Of a stretch of DNA of 64,000 nt, positions 1-9,328 are shown one piece after another. Each line of letters begins with the position of its first letter. Positions within the stretch are counted from its first letter, which is position 1. A program made the translations under genes and the position numbers. A model generated the notes under the pieces. It was not told the DNA's origin. It was given only the letters and a program-made list of their open reading frames with translations, and did no database searches. Source of the stretch: Lachnospiraceae bacterium. Its GTDB lineage: Bacteria > Bacillota > Clostridia > Lachnospirales > Lachnospiraceae. The stretch is taken from assembly GCA_022796795.1 (NCBI GenBank), contig JAAWJI010000002.1, positions 62,001 through 126,000 of the forward strand, written 5' to 3'.

Positions 1-276
1 AACTACCTCTCCGTCTATGCGATAATTGTATTCGTATTGTTCCGCCGGAAATTTCTCAATACAGACTGCACGGATATCTCCATAGCGAGAACGGGTAGCA
101 AGGGGAATGGATGCCTCCACCTCGCTGCTTCCTTTTCGATACAGCAAAAGACTGCAGGATTTTCTGTCCGGTACTGCCACCGCAAAATTAACATCTCTTC
201 CAGTCTTTGTAACACCCAGCCGTTCCGGGTTCCCATCTTTCACATAATAAGAAAATCCTTCTTCCGCTTTTTTCAA
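1..276 (-). CDS. Glycogen debranching enzyme / pullulanase-like, N-terminal fragment (runs off left edge)
   Basis: The reverse strand is open for 92 codons from a TTG at 276 to the window edge. The reading includes FSYYVKDGNPERLG, then VNFAVAVPD, CSLLLYRKG and YEYNYRIDGEVV. This is the pattern of the N-terminal CBM48-like domain of clostridial GlgX/isoamylase-type debranching enzymes, which hydrolyse alpha-1,6 branches of glycogen. The catalytic GH13 barrel would lie outside the window. I chose the TTG because AGGTGG sits 7 nt upstream of it. An in-frame ATG at 294 is possible but has a poor ribosome site. A branching enzyme gene lies at 59175-61913, too far away to share a transcript. Family assignment is inferred from the N-terminal pattern only. 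Confidence 0.7.
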   Translation of the reverse strand, partial: MKKAEEGFSYYVKDGNPERLGVTKTGRDVNFAVAVPDRKSCSLLLYRKGSSEVEASIPLATRSRYGDIRAVCIEKFPAEQYEYNYRIDGEVV

Positions 277-586
277 CCTGTTCCCACCTTTCATTGCCTC
301 AAATTCAAGCACAAAACTGATTTTCTTCTGTACTTTTCTACCCATTGTGGACAAAATCATCCAGTTTTATTATATCAGATGTCTAAACTCTTGTGAAGCA
401 AAAATAAACGCGCGAAAGTAATTTTCCCCATCAACTCTATGGTTCGCTTCCTTCTCCTTCTGCATCCGTTTCCGCATCAGGTACCAGAAGAAAATCGTCC
501 CTGTGGGGCAGGAAAAGCCGGAACAGCGTCTGCCCGGCTTTTCTCCTCTATCTTATCTTTTTCAATCTCTGTTTTTGTTCTGTCTC
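277..586. other. Intergenic stretch between debranching gene and DUF4349 gene
   Basis: About 310 bases. The half nearest the debranching gene is AT-rich (around 340-420) and should hold its promoter, but I could not fix a convincing -35/-10 pair. The only clear structure is the hairpin at 513-542, listed separately. No ORF here has coding character. Confidence 0.5.
513..542. terminator. Bidirectional intrinsic terminator
   Basis: AAAAGCCGG (513-521) and CCGGCTTTT (534-542) form a 9-bp stem around a 12-nt loop. T-runs follow on both strands, so it can stop the sigma/anti-sigma/DUF4349 transcript arriving on the minus strand. Confidence 0.65.
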
Positions 587-1585
587 TTACTTCTGCTCTC
601 CTTCTAACTCCTGTTTCCCTTGGTCTTTTTTGCGTTTTCTCCCCAGCTTCTTCCAAATTTTTACGCGTGCAATCCAGAATATCACGCCCAGTACCACGAC
701 CCAGATGACAAGATAGGGAAGGGAGCTCAAAAACCAAATGGCAAAGTTCCTGCATCCCTGACCGATATCATAGAAATTATCCGACAGCCGGTAGGAAACC
801 TCCTGGAAAAAGGTCTTCTTCTCTACCTCTGTCATACGCTCCACCTCGTAAATGCTTATGCTCACCGTGCTGTAGGTGACCTGATTGTCCATGACCCGAA
901 GTCTGGATTCATAGAACTGCAGCTCGTACCGGATCTGGGAAAGCCTTGTCTCGATCTGGATAATATCCTCCATATTCTCCGCATTCTCCAGAAGGGTCAG
1001 GAGCCGCTCCTGCTCTGTGGTCAGAGCCTTTTTGTGGCTTTCCACATCCACATACTCCAGAGTAATGTCCTGCACCTGTTCGTTTTTGTAGGTCACATTT
1101 CCCATTTCCGACATGATGGTTACAAATCCATCCAGCTTATCCGCCGGAATCCGAAGCTTAAGCCAGGCATTGCGGCTGCCTCCGTTATAGCCGCTGCCGC
1201 TGAGCTCCGAGGATTCCACATAGCCGCCCAACTCCACGGTTTTATCGCTGATTCCCGAAAGCAATGTATCAAACTCCCGGGTCTCCATATTCATATCCAC
1301 GGTTTTGATAAGCTTCTGGGTGGTGGCGGCCACGCTCTCGATCCCGGCAGATGCGTCTATCCCGCCGGAAGGCTCTATGGGCTCCTCCGCAGGCGCCTCC
1401 TCCGTCTTTGTTTGGTCCTGGACGCCATAATCGTAATCCTGAGCCATTTCATAACCCATGCCGCTCTCCTGAGCCGCCGCCGGAGCCGCCGACTCATAAT
1501 TGCTGCTTTTCGATCCGTTTCCGCAGCCTGTAATCCCTCCAATCAAAAGTATTCCACTTACCATCCAAACCATGCTCTTTTTCAT
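587..1585 (-). CDS. DUF4349 lipoprotein with C-terminal membrane helix
   Basis: 332 residues. It has a lipoprotein signal peptide with a GITGC lipobox (Cys ~21), then an acidic Ala/Glu/Pro linker to about residue 75. A DUF4349-type domain (~88-270) follows, including a helical stretch (ALTTEQERLLTLLE to LQFYESRL) that looks coiled-coil. A single transmembrane helix (~283-307) and a basic/acidic C-tail complete it. Its start overlaps the stop of the upstream anti-sigma-like gene by 4 nt (ATGA), so translation is probably coupled. It is the third gene of a sigma / membrane partner / DUF4349 operon. The family has no established biochemical role; a surface- or envelope-stress function is inferred from this context. 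Confidence 0.85.
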   Translation of the reverse strand: MKKSMVWMVSGILLIGGITGCGNGSKSSNYESAAPAAAQESGMGYEMAQDYDYGVQDQTKTEEAPAEEPIEPSGGIDASAGIESVAATTQKLIKTVDMNMETREFDTLLSGISDKTVELGGYVESSELSGSGYNGGSRNAWLKLRIPADKLDGFVTIMSEMGNVTYKNEQVQDITLEYVDVESHKKALTTEQERLLTLLENAENMEDIIQIETRLSQIRYELQFYESRLRVMDNQVTYSTVSISIYEVERMTEVEKKTFFQEVSYRLSDNFYDIGQGCRNFAIWFLSSLPYLVIWVVVLGVIFWIARVKIWKKLGRKRKKDQGKQELEGEQK

Positions 1586-2517
1586 GGCTCTTCCTCCTCT
1601 CCAAACAGCTCTTCCTCCTCAAATCGGAACTGTGCACACAGTGTCATGCCGTCCAGATAGGTCACAATACGGTAATTTTCCGCCTCATAATCCAGATCAT
1701 AATTGCTCAGGTCTATGACCTCATCCTGGGCCATTCCCGGCTCCAGGCTCACGATACGCCTTGCATCCTCCTCCGAGGGTTCCTCCAAAGGCGGCAGGAG
1801 ATACCAATATCCGTCTATATATACCTCCAAATCCATGTAGGCATAGTAGCGGATAGGATAATCCTCCATATTTCCGATGGTTACCAGAAGCTCCTGCGCA
1901 TCCCGGGCGATCAGCGGGCTGTTTACCAAAGTCTTTACCAGGCCGCTCTTCTCCGGCAGGCTCTGACGGACCCCAGGCTTCAGCATCCGTCCCAGGTACT
2001 CCCCATCCGGAATATTCTGTCCGCTTCCCGGCTCTTCCGCCTCCGGTGTTTCCTCCTTTGTTCCCCAGTCTGTACCGTTTTCTCCGGTTGGGGCATCCGC
2101 TCCCGTCTGCTGGTTCTGGGAATGGCCCGGCCCTTCCCCAAGGTCCTCCTGCATCCCGGAGCTGTCCGGCTCCTCCGCAGGCGCCGCCTCATCATAAGCC
2201 GCCTCTTTCTTGGAATTTCCCTTCTCCACCATGGAAAGCCCCAGATATCCCACGCCTCCCACTATCAGAAACAGAAGGATCCCGGCAGCAATCCGGTTAA
2301 AGCCGTAGATGAATTCCCGTTTTTCAAGCTTCTTCCCCGGAGCCCTGCCTCCTGTCTGCAAAAGCTTCTCCATCCGCTTCTGAAATTCCTGGGAAAACTG
2401 GTGCATTCTGGCAATCTCCCTCTCCGGAGGCACAAAGCTTAGCTGCTCCTCCATACAGGCATCCAGCGCCTCTGCCAAAAGCTGGTCCTGGGGACTATGC
2501 ATGTTCTTATCTCCCAT
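1582..2517 (-). CDS. Membrane anti-sigma-like protein with Ig-like extracellular domain
   Basis: 311 residues. The cytoplasmic N-terminal segment (~1-75) contains a conserved-looking VPPEREIARMHQFS stretch, placed where an anti-sigma domain would sit. One transmembrane helix (~76-96) is followed by a disordered acidic linker (~100-170) and a C-terminal domain (~180-300) resembling the Ig-like fold found in many Firmicutes anti-sigma partners (YYAYMDLEVYIDGYWY). The start lies 11 nt inside the upstream ECF sigma gene and the stop overlaps the DUF4349 gene, so the three form one operon. It probably binds and inhibits the sigma factor at 2507-3064. There is no HXXXCXXC zinc motif, so it is not a classical ZAS anti-sigma; the role is inferred from gene order and topology. 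Confidence 0.7.
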   Translation of the reverse strand: MGDKNMHSPQDQLLAEALDACMEEQLSFVPPEREIARMHQFSQEFQKRMEKLLQTGGRAPGKKLEKREFIYGFNRIAAGILLFLIVGGVGYLGLSMVEKGNSKKEAAYDEAAPAEEPDSSGMQEDLGEGPGHSQNQQTGADAPTGENGTDWGTKEETPEAEEPGSGQNIPDGEYLGRMLKPGVRQSLPEKSGLVKTLVNSPLIARDAQELLVTIGNMEDYPIRYYAYMDLEVYIDGYWYLLPPLEEPSEEDARRIVSLEPGMAQDEVIDLSNYDLDYEAENYRIVTYLDGMTLCAQFRFEEEELFGEEEEP

Positions 2518-3064
2518 AGCTGGCCACCTCCCCCTGAATCATTTCCTGAAGCTTCCGTCTGGCGCGGTAGTAGCGGACATTGACAGCCTTGGTAGTAATC
2601 CCCAACACATCAGCAATCTCTTTCTCCGTCAGCTGATGCAGATATTTGTACTCAAATACCACCCGGTAGATCTCGTCCAGCTCCAGGATACAGGCAATGA
2701 GCCGATTATAATTCTCCTGGGTAATATAGGAATCCAAAAGATCCGGCTGTCCCTTATCCTTTTCCTGCTCCGGCTCCTCCAACAGGAGCGCTTTCTCTCC
2801 CTTCTCCTTTCGCAGCAAATCAATGGCCTTGCTCTTGACAATGGTCATCAAAAATTTCCGGGTCCTGGGGCTGTCCACCTGCTCTACCCGATCCAGATGA
2901 CGGGTGAGAGCCAAAAAGGTCTCCTGCACCGCATCCTCCGCCAAATGTGCATCATTCAGGATTCCATTTGCCACATACCAGCAAAAGTGCTGGTACTGTT
3001 CATATATTTCCGTAAATTTTTCCTTCTCTGTCTGCGTATCCAGCATGGACAAATATAAAAGCAT
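2507..3064 (-). CDS. ECF-type RNA polymerase sigma factor (module 1)
   Basis: 185 residues, the normal size for an ECF sigma factor. Region 2 is visible around DAVQETFLALTRHL with the RKFLMTIVKSKAIDLLR stretch after it. Region 4 carries a helix-turn-helix (LTEKEIADVLGITTKAV, ~140-157). The linker between them is highly charged. The first ATG has GAGAGGGGG six bases upstream, which supports the start at 3064; a second ATG six codons later is possible. A GGGGGCCCCC palindrome (3066-3075) sits between the ribosome site and the ATG and could affect initiation. It heads an operon with its likely membrane inhibitor. Confidence 0.88.
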   Translation of the reverse strand: MLLYLSMLDTQTEKEKFTEIYEQYQHFCWYVANGILNDAHLAEDAVQETFLALTRHLDRVEQVDSPRTRKFLMTIVKSKAIDLLRKEKGEKALLLEEPEQEKDKGQPDLLDSYITQENYNRLIACILELDEIYRVVFEYKYLHQLTEKEIADVLGITTKAVNVRYYRARRKLQEMIQGEVASYGR

Positions 3065-3306
3065 CGGGGGCCCCCTCTCACCAGGCTGTGTGCACCAGTC
3101 TGATTTCCTTTTACACCTATATTAACGTAGAAAAATAAATAATTACTACAGAAAAACAGATAAATTTTTTAAAATTCCACATCTTATGAAATTTTAGCAC
3201 AAAATCAGGAGAAAAAAAAGGGAAAGTGGGGATTTTTGGAATGGGCCTTTTGGGATGCGTTCTCCCGTATGGCGGACAAGGCCTTTTAGGTCCTCTTCTT
3301 TTATTC

Positions 3307-5532
3307 TTACTCGGTGTCGGCGTCCAGCTCTTCCAAAACCGCCCAGTTATCCCGGGCGTAGCTCTTTACCCTTCCGTCTTCATATAGGATATAAAAGATA
3401 TCCCCCATATAGGTGCCCCGGATTGCCCCATAATAGTCCTCCATTCGGGTTTCAGCGCAAAGCTTTGGGATGAATCCTTCGTCTTCGTAAGCGTATACCA
3501 GGTAATTGTTCCAGGATTTTCCCCGGTTGCTGCCCTCGGCGGCAAAGCCGATCAGGTTTTGTCCGGGATCCACCAGGATTTCGTGGTGGTCGTAGAGGGC
3601 CCTGGTGTAATTGTAATCCGCCAGGTTCTCCCGGGCGATCTCTTTTACGTTTGTCGGGTCTGAGATGTCGAACATGGAAAGCTTAAGCCCCTTCTGCCGG
3701 CCAGTCTCTTCGTCTGCCTCTATGCCGATACCCAGGAGACGGTCCTTTCCATAAAAGTGCAGGTAATCGGAAAATCCGCTGACCTTCAGTTCTCCCAGTA
3801 CCTGGGGATTCCCAGGATCCGAAAGATCCACGGCAAAGAGGGGATCGGTTTGGCGAAAGGTAACGAAATACCCGGTGTCCCCCAGGAAGCGGGCTGCATA
3901 GATTTGCTCCTCCTCTGCCAGCCCTTCTATCTGTCCTACGATCTTAAGTTTTTCATCCAGTACATACAGAGCGTTGCTCTGCCTCTCCTTTGTTACCTGC
4001 TGGCCCGCCGTCTGTCCCGTGCGGTCATCCAAAATATCCTCGATCTGGTACTCCCGCACCGTGGATACAGCCCGCAGATAGCCCTCATGGGCATCTAGGC
4101 TGAAACTGTCGTCCAGACGGCCTGGAAGCTCCCCCATGGCCTGAAGGATAAAATGGCCCTTTTGGTAAGTAAAACGGGTAAGCTTGGTTTTGTCCTGATT
4201 CCAACCGGATTTTCGCTCCATATCCAGGTTCTCGGCCACATAAATACTGTCGCTGCTCACATAGAAAAGACTGCTGTTGCACACAAGGGCTGTGGTCTGC
4301 ACAAATTCCTCCGGCTGCTCCAGCTCCACGGACACCATGACAAGATAGGAGGTTCCCCTGGTTCCCTCAGGCATGAGGATCTCTTTTTCCTCCAGGAATC
4401 CTCCCTCCACCCGGGGAATGTAGGATGCATAGTCCTGGTCCTCTTTTCCCGGCGTGGCGCTGTAGTGACTAAAACTGTAGAAATAGCCGTCCGCAACCCG
4501 GGAAGTGCTATAAAAGCCCTGGAGGGTAAAGGTTTTCTTTTCCCTGGGATGGCTTCTGTCTGTGATGTCATAAAAGGAAATTTCCTGATATCCATCCCGC
4601 CAGGCCACGTCGCCGCAGGCAATCATATACGGCTCCCTTCGCTCTCCCGGCTCCACATAGATCTTCTGCTCAATGACTATCAGCAGATCCTTCCACACAT
4701 AGAGAGCCTGGATATCCGTAAATCCATCCAGACGGCACAGCTCTTTTAGCCCCTCCCGGGTATCCAGAATCTGCACCTGCTGCCGGACGCTTTCTTTCTC
4801 TTCCTTCCATACCGTCTGGTAGAGATAGCGGCCGTCATTTTTCACCCGGTCTCCCTCGTCCACTCCGGCGGTCTGGATGTTGGTGCCCCCAAAGGCGGCA
4901 TCCGACAGATCCTCCACCTTGGCCATAGACAGGGACTGTTCTGCGGATTCCTTTTGCAGCGGGCTGGCGCCGGCTGCGTCATAGCGGACGTCCCTCTGGG
5001 TTTCATCGGCAGCAGAAAACCAGCCCTGCTGCTCCCAGACTTCTCTCATAGCCTGATGGATTTCCTCATAGGTTCTGGATGGAACCTCCACGCCCGGGGC
5101 AAACACCTGCTTCTCCAGCTCTTCCTTCTGTTCTTCGTTGTTCAGGAATCCTCCGGAAACTCCCTTCTCCGCCATCTGTTCCTTGGCAGAGCTTTCCGCT
5201 CCCGCCAGATTCATGGCCCTCTGCAAAAAGCCTTGCTGCCAAAGGCTGACTGTCCCGCCCAGGGCCAGGCAAATACTGGCTGCCGCCGCAAGAGATTTGT
5301 ACCAGCTTCTCCGGCGGACTATAAACCGTCTTTTATCCTCTGTATTTTTTTCTGTCCCCCAGCTTTTCTCCTCTTTCTCCCAGCTCTGCTTTTGGGGCGG
5401 CTGTACCTGCCCGGGGCCCTCCATGTCAAGGATTCTTCTCATTTCCTCCGGCCTCAGGCTCTCCGGAATTTCCAAAGCTTCTCCTTCCCTTCGAATCCGC
5501 TCCAGCAGTTCCCTTTCTCTCTTATTTTTCAT
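3307..5532 (-). CDS. Membrane-anchored beta-propeller protein, putative anti-sigma partner
   Basis: 741 residues. A short cytoplasmic N-terminus (EIPESLRPEEM near residue 22) is followed by a basic stretch and one transmembrane helix (~78-97). The large extracytoplasmic part (~190-735) matches the pattern of secreted C-terminal beta-propeller proteins (Beta_propel family): repeated strands such as YLYQTVWKEE, QALYVWKDLLIV, GYFVTFRQTDPLFAVDLS and DRLLGIGIEAD. It starts 11 nt inside the upstream sigma gene, exactly the overlap seen in module 1. The likely job is to hold and release the ECF sigma factor in response to an external cue. That is inferred; the family's ligand is not established. Confidence 0.78.
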   Translation of the reverse strand: MKNKRERELLERIRREGEALEIPESLRPEEMRRILDMEGPGQVQPPQKQSWEKEEKSWGTEKNTEDKRRFIVRRRSWYKSLAAAASICLALGGTVSLWQQGFLQRAMNLAGAESSAKEQMAEKGVSGGFLNNEEQKEELEKQVFAPGVEVPSRTYEEIHQAMREVWEQQGWFSAADETQRDVRYDAAGASPLQKESAEQSLSMAKVEDLSDAAFGGTNIQTAGVDEGDRVKNDGRYLYQTVWKEEKESVRQQVQILDTREGLKELCRLDGFTDIQALYVWKDLLIVIEQKIYVEPGERREPYMIACGDVAWRDGYQEISFYDITDRSHPREKKTFTLQGFYSTSRVADGYFYSFSHYSATPGKEDQDYASYIPRVEGGFLEEKEILMPEGTRGTSYLVMVSVELEQPEEFVQTTALVCNSSLFYVSSDSIYVAENLDMERKSGWNQDKTKLTRFTYQKGHFILQAMGELPGRLDDSFSLDAHEGYLRAVSTVREYQIEDILDDRTGQTAGQQVTKERQSNALYVLDEKLKIVGQIEGLAEEEQIYAARFLGDTGYFVTFRQTDPLFAVDLSDPGNPQVLGELKVSGFSDYLHFYGKDRLLGIGIEADEETGRQKGLKLSMFDISDPTNVKEIARENLADYNYTRALYDHHEILVDPGQNLIGFAAEGSNRGKSWNNYLVYAYEDEGFIPKLCAETRMEDYYGAIRGTYMGDIFYILYEDGRVKSYARDNWAVLEELDADTE

Positions 5533-5998
5533 GCCGCACCTCCCAACGGATACTCTGTTCCAGCTTTTTCAATGCTCTCCGGTATCGGGAACGGACTGTG
5601 CTGTGCTTTCGGTTCAGGATACGCCCAATCTCCTCTCCTTTAAACCCGCCGAAAACAGCCAGCGCCACAATCTGGCGCTCCTCCTCCGACAGGTCCGAAA
5701 GCAGCTCCAACGCCATAGTCCGGTCCCCAGGCTCCGGGGTATAGAACGGTTCCTCCAGGAGCTCACAGGTTGTCCTTTTTCCCCTCTGGCGCAGACAGCT
5801 CTTGCACTGATTTACCAGAATCCGGAATATCCAGGCGCGAAAAGCCTCCTTGTTCCGCAGAGAGTCAAAATGCTCATAGGCCTTCAAAACCGTATCCCCC
5901 ACGGCATCCTCCGCATCCTGGGGATTTCCCAGGTAGGAATAGGCCAGGCGGTACAGGTCTTTATAGACAGGCGTATAGAGCTCCAGAAACCGCTCCAT
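5522..5998 (-). CDS. ECF-type RNA polymerase sigma factor (module 2)
   Basis: 158 residues, compact ECF sigma factor. Region 2 includes LYRLAYSYLGNPQDAEDAV and FRAWIFRILVNQCKS. Region 4 includes LSEEERQIVALAVFGGF and the recognition helix IGRILNRKHSTVRSRYRRA. A GGAGGTGGGG ribosome site precedes the ATG. It overlaps the propeller gene by 11 nt. Just upstream is a perfect 13-bp palindrome, AGAATGACATTCT (6015-6027), between the ribosome site and an AT-rich promoter region, so it may be autoregulated. Confidence 0.88.
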   Translation of the reverse strand: MERFLELYTPVYKDLYRLAYSYLGNPQDAEDAVGDTVLKAYEHFDSLRNKEAFRAWIFRILVNQCKSCLRQRGKRTTCELLEEPFYTPEPGDRTMALELLSDLSEEERQIVALAVFGGFKGEEIGRILNRKHSTVRSRYRRALKKLEQSIRWEVRHEK

Positions 5999-6101
5999 TC
6001 CCCCACCTCCTCATAGAATGACATTCTTATAAATATAGAGTCTTTTCCGGAAGGAAATGTTGCATATAATAAAAAATAAGTGCGTGCCAAAGTAAGGTCT
6101 T

Positions 6102-6413
6102 TCAAATAAAAGGCAGCGCCTCCACCAAAGCCACCACCACGCACCCGGCGATAGCCACCTGGAACAGGCTCCTCCCCCCATAGGCCATAAGTATAGCCGC
6201 CACAAAACCTGCCGCGGCCGAAACAGTACTGTCCGTAGCCGACAGAATAGCGGGGAAGGTCATGACTGTTAAGGTCACGTAAGGCACATAATATAGAAAG
6301 GACCGCACCCATTTGCTCTTGATCTCATGGCGCAGCAGGGTCAGAGGAAGCATCCGTACTGCATATAAGGTCAATCCCAGCACCAGGATTGACAACATGG
6401 TCTCAGCTCTCAT
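6102..6413 (-). CDS. azlD: AzlD-family branched-chain amino acid exporter subunit
   Basis: 103 residues, the usual AzlD size, with three to four hydrophobic helices. MLSILVLGLTLYAVRMLPL and FLYYVPYVTLTVMTFPAIL are typical of the family. It follows azlC by 57 bp on the same strand. AzlC and AzlD together form an exporter for branched-chain amino acids and analogues. The start has only a modest ribosome site, but it is the first in-frame ATG. Assignment rests on size, topology and the azlC neighbour. Confidence 0.85.
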   Translation of the reverse strand: MRAETMLSILVLGLTLYAVRMLPLTLLRHEIKSKWVRSFLYYVPYVTLTVMTFPAILSATDSTVSAAAGFVAAILMAYGGRSLFQVAIAGCVVVALVEALPFI

Positions 6414-6470
6414 ATTTACCGCCCCTCCTTTCCAGGTACAAATAAACCGTCATACAAGCTACAGGCTTTC

Positions 6471-7193
6471 TCAAATTTTTTCACGCTTCTCCTCCTCTTC
6501 CTCCACAGGAAACAGCCAGGCCGCAGCTCCGGCCAGCGCCAAAGTAAGGATCATAATCCGGAACCCCGAGGACAGTTGTCCCAAAAACGGAACCCAGGCA
6601 AAGATTCCGCTGGCTGCCAAAGAAACCAGTACAAGCCCGGCCAGCACCCGGCTCTTTTTGGCCGGCGGCACCACAATGGCAATAAACATGCCGTACAGCG
6701 CCAGGTTCATGGCGCTTAAAAGCCTGTCCGGCATCACATTGCCAAGGAGAGCTCCCAGGCAGGTGCCCCCTACCCAGCCCGGGGAGGCCACGGCCATGGC
6801 CCCGTAGGTATACCAGGGGTTCAGCTTCCCATCCACGGAAATAGATATGCCGAAAATCTCGTCCGTCACGTCATAGGCCACAAAAAACCGGTGCAGGAAG
6901 GGAATATCCCGGCGGATCTTCTGGGACAGAGCGCAGGACATAAGCACATAGCGCAGATTCACCACAATCTCTGTCATAATCATTTCCAGATACCCTGCGC
7001 CGGAGGCAATGAGCTCCATGGCCGCAAACTGCCCGGCGGAGGCATGCATAGCAAAGGACATTACCGTAGCCTCCAGGGCCGAAATTCCGGCCTTGCGGGC
7101 GGCAATGCCCAGGGTCAGCGACACGGCAAAGTATCCGGTGCTGATGGGGATGCCGTCCCGCATCCCCTTGAGAAACCATCTTTTGTTATCCAT
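6471..7193 (-). CDS. azlC: AzlC-family branched-chain amino acid exporter, large subunit
   Basis: 240 residues with about six to seven membrane helices. The N-terminal MRDGIPISTGYFAVSLTLGIAA pattern and MHASAGQFAAMELIASGA are hallmark AzlC stretches. AzlC-AzlD complexes export branched-chain amino acids. It heads the azlCD operon; a good sigma-A promoter lies at 7232-7260. The gdhA terminator separates it from the next gene upstream, so azlCD is its own transcription unit. Confidence 0.9.
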   Translation of the reverse strand: MDNKRWFLKGMRDGIPISTGYFAVSLTLGIAARKAGISALEATVMSFAMHASAGQFAAMELIASGAGYLEMIMTEIVVNLRYVLMSCALSQKIRRDIPFLHRFFVAYDVTDEIFGISISVDGKLNPWYTYGAMAVASPGWVGGTCLGALLGNVMPDRLLSAMNLALYGMFIAIVVPPAKKSRVLAGLVLVSLAASGIFAWVPFLGQLSSGFRIMILTLALAGAAAWLFPVEEEEEKREKI

Positions 7194-7231
7194 TTTTTCT
7201 TTTTACCTCTTGAAACTTTTTACATTCAAAG

Positions 7232-7260
7232 ATCATAGCACAAATTTGCACCAGGAACAA
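7232..7260 (-). promoter_or_regulatory. Promoter of azlCD
   Basis: On the minus strand TTGTTC (7260-7255) and TATGAT (7237-7232) are separated by 17 bp, about 40 bp before the azlC start. Confidence 0.65.
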
Positions 7261-7268
7261 TAGACAAA

Positions 7269-7312
7269 AAAACCTTGCGGAGTATGCGTGTTAGGCCTAC
7301 CCGCAAGGTTTT
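7269..7312 (-). terminator. Intrinsic terminator of gdhA
   Basis: AAAACCTTGCGG (7269-7280) pairs perfectly with CCGCAAGGTTTT (7301-7312), a 12-bp stem. On the minus strand a run of seven T follows. It lies 32 bp after the gdhA stop. Confidence 0.9.
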
Positions 7313-7343
7313 CATTCCTATCCCCAATTTTTAGACTCTGTAA

Positions 7344-8693
<1,350 letters not shown>

Positions 8694-8702
8694 TTATTTC
8701 CG

Positions 8703-8766
8703 TTTGTACATTTTTATAAAAGAAAAAAGCGTACAAAAAATAGAATACGCACAGTCCTCCTGTGCG
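8703..8766 (-). promoter_or_regulatory. Structured 5' leader of gdhA
   Basis: Two inverted repeats lie in the ~110-nt leader. CGCACAG/CTGTGCG (8748-8754 and 8760-8766) is a tight 7-bp hairpin with a 5-nt loop. TTTGTAC/GTACAAA (8703-8709 and 8731-8737) is extended inward by T5/A5. The second hairpin lies just before the ribosome site. I recognise no named riboswitch class. Confidence 0.5.
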
Positions 8767-8794
8767 CCTATCTCTGACGCCTTTGTCTGTAGCT

Positions 8795-8824
8795 ATTATA
8801 GCTCTCTTTTGCCCCAAAAAGCAA
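8795..8824 (-). promoter_or_regulatory. Promoter of gdhA
   Basis: Minus-strand TTGCTT (8824-8819) and a perfect TATAAT (8800-8795) are separated by 18 bp. Transcription should start near 8788. Confidence 0.7.
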
Positions 8825-8887
8825 GCTTTTTTTGGATTTTCTTTCTTTTTTGTATCACTATTAAATTTACTTTTTCAGATTTACCGT

Positions 8888-9328
8888 TCAGCGCCGCAAA
8901 TAGCTCTTTAGCTTGGCAATATTCTTCTCCTCAAAATCCATAAGCTCCTCGGCCAGCTCGCAATATTCCCGCTTGGCTCCCTGATTCTTCTTGACTGTGC
9001 GCATCAGGTCCATAATGGCCCTGGCATTTCCCTGAATCATCAGATCCGCCATGTGCTCGGTGCTGGTGTTTGTCAGCGTGTTCACCTGCATATCGGTCCA
9101 CATCAAGGCACGCTCCACCCGGCTGGCCCTCTGGGGCCGCTGATTCTCCTCCCGCAGCTTATCTGCAATGCGATTTTCAAAAGCCATAAAACGCACGGCC
9201 TGCCGGTTCAGATCCAAGGCCAAATCTTCATCGTAAATTTTGCTGATCACGGTATTGATGCTCTCCTGTCCGGTCCGTGCTCCCCGGTATGCCTCGTTGA
9301 GAATTGCAAAATCTTCACCTGTTAACAT
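8888..9328 (-). CDS. Small all-helical, ferritin-like four-helix protein of unknown function
   Basis: 146 residues if started at the ATG at 9328, which has GGAGG 7 nt upstream; a longer in-frame reading to 9403 would translate the leader. It is strongly alpha-helical and soluble. Recognisable stretches are AYRGARTGQESINTVIS, DLALDLNRQAVRF, WTDMQVNTLTNTSTEHMADLMIQGN and ELMDFEEKNIAKLKSYL. The spacing resembles an uncharacterised family of ferritin-like four-helix proteins common in Clostridia, but I see no clear metal-ligand set. It stands alone, and its ribosome site lies inside the 3' arm of a long-range RNA helix (9329-9448), so expression is probably controlled. Confidence 0.65.
   Translation of the reverse strand: MLTGEDFAILNEAYRGARTGQESINTVISKIYDEDLALDLNRQAVRFMAFENRIADKLREENQRPQRASRVERALMWTDMQVNTLTNTSTEHMADLMIQGNARAIMDLMRTVKKNQGAKREYCELAEELMDFEEKNIAKLKSYLRR

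Noticed and set aside
8703-8824. gdhA leader as a glutamine riboswitch
   Set aside because: Its hairpins do not show the glnA or downstream-peptide motif consensus.
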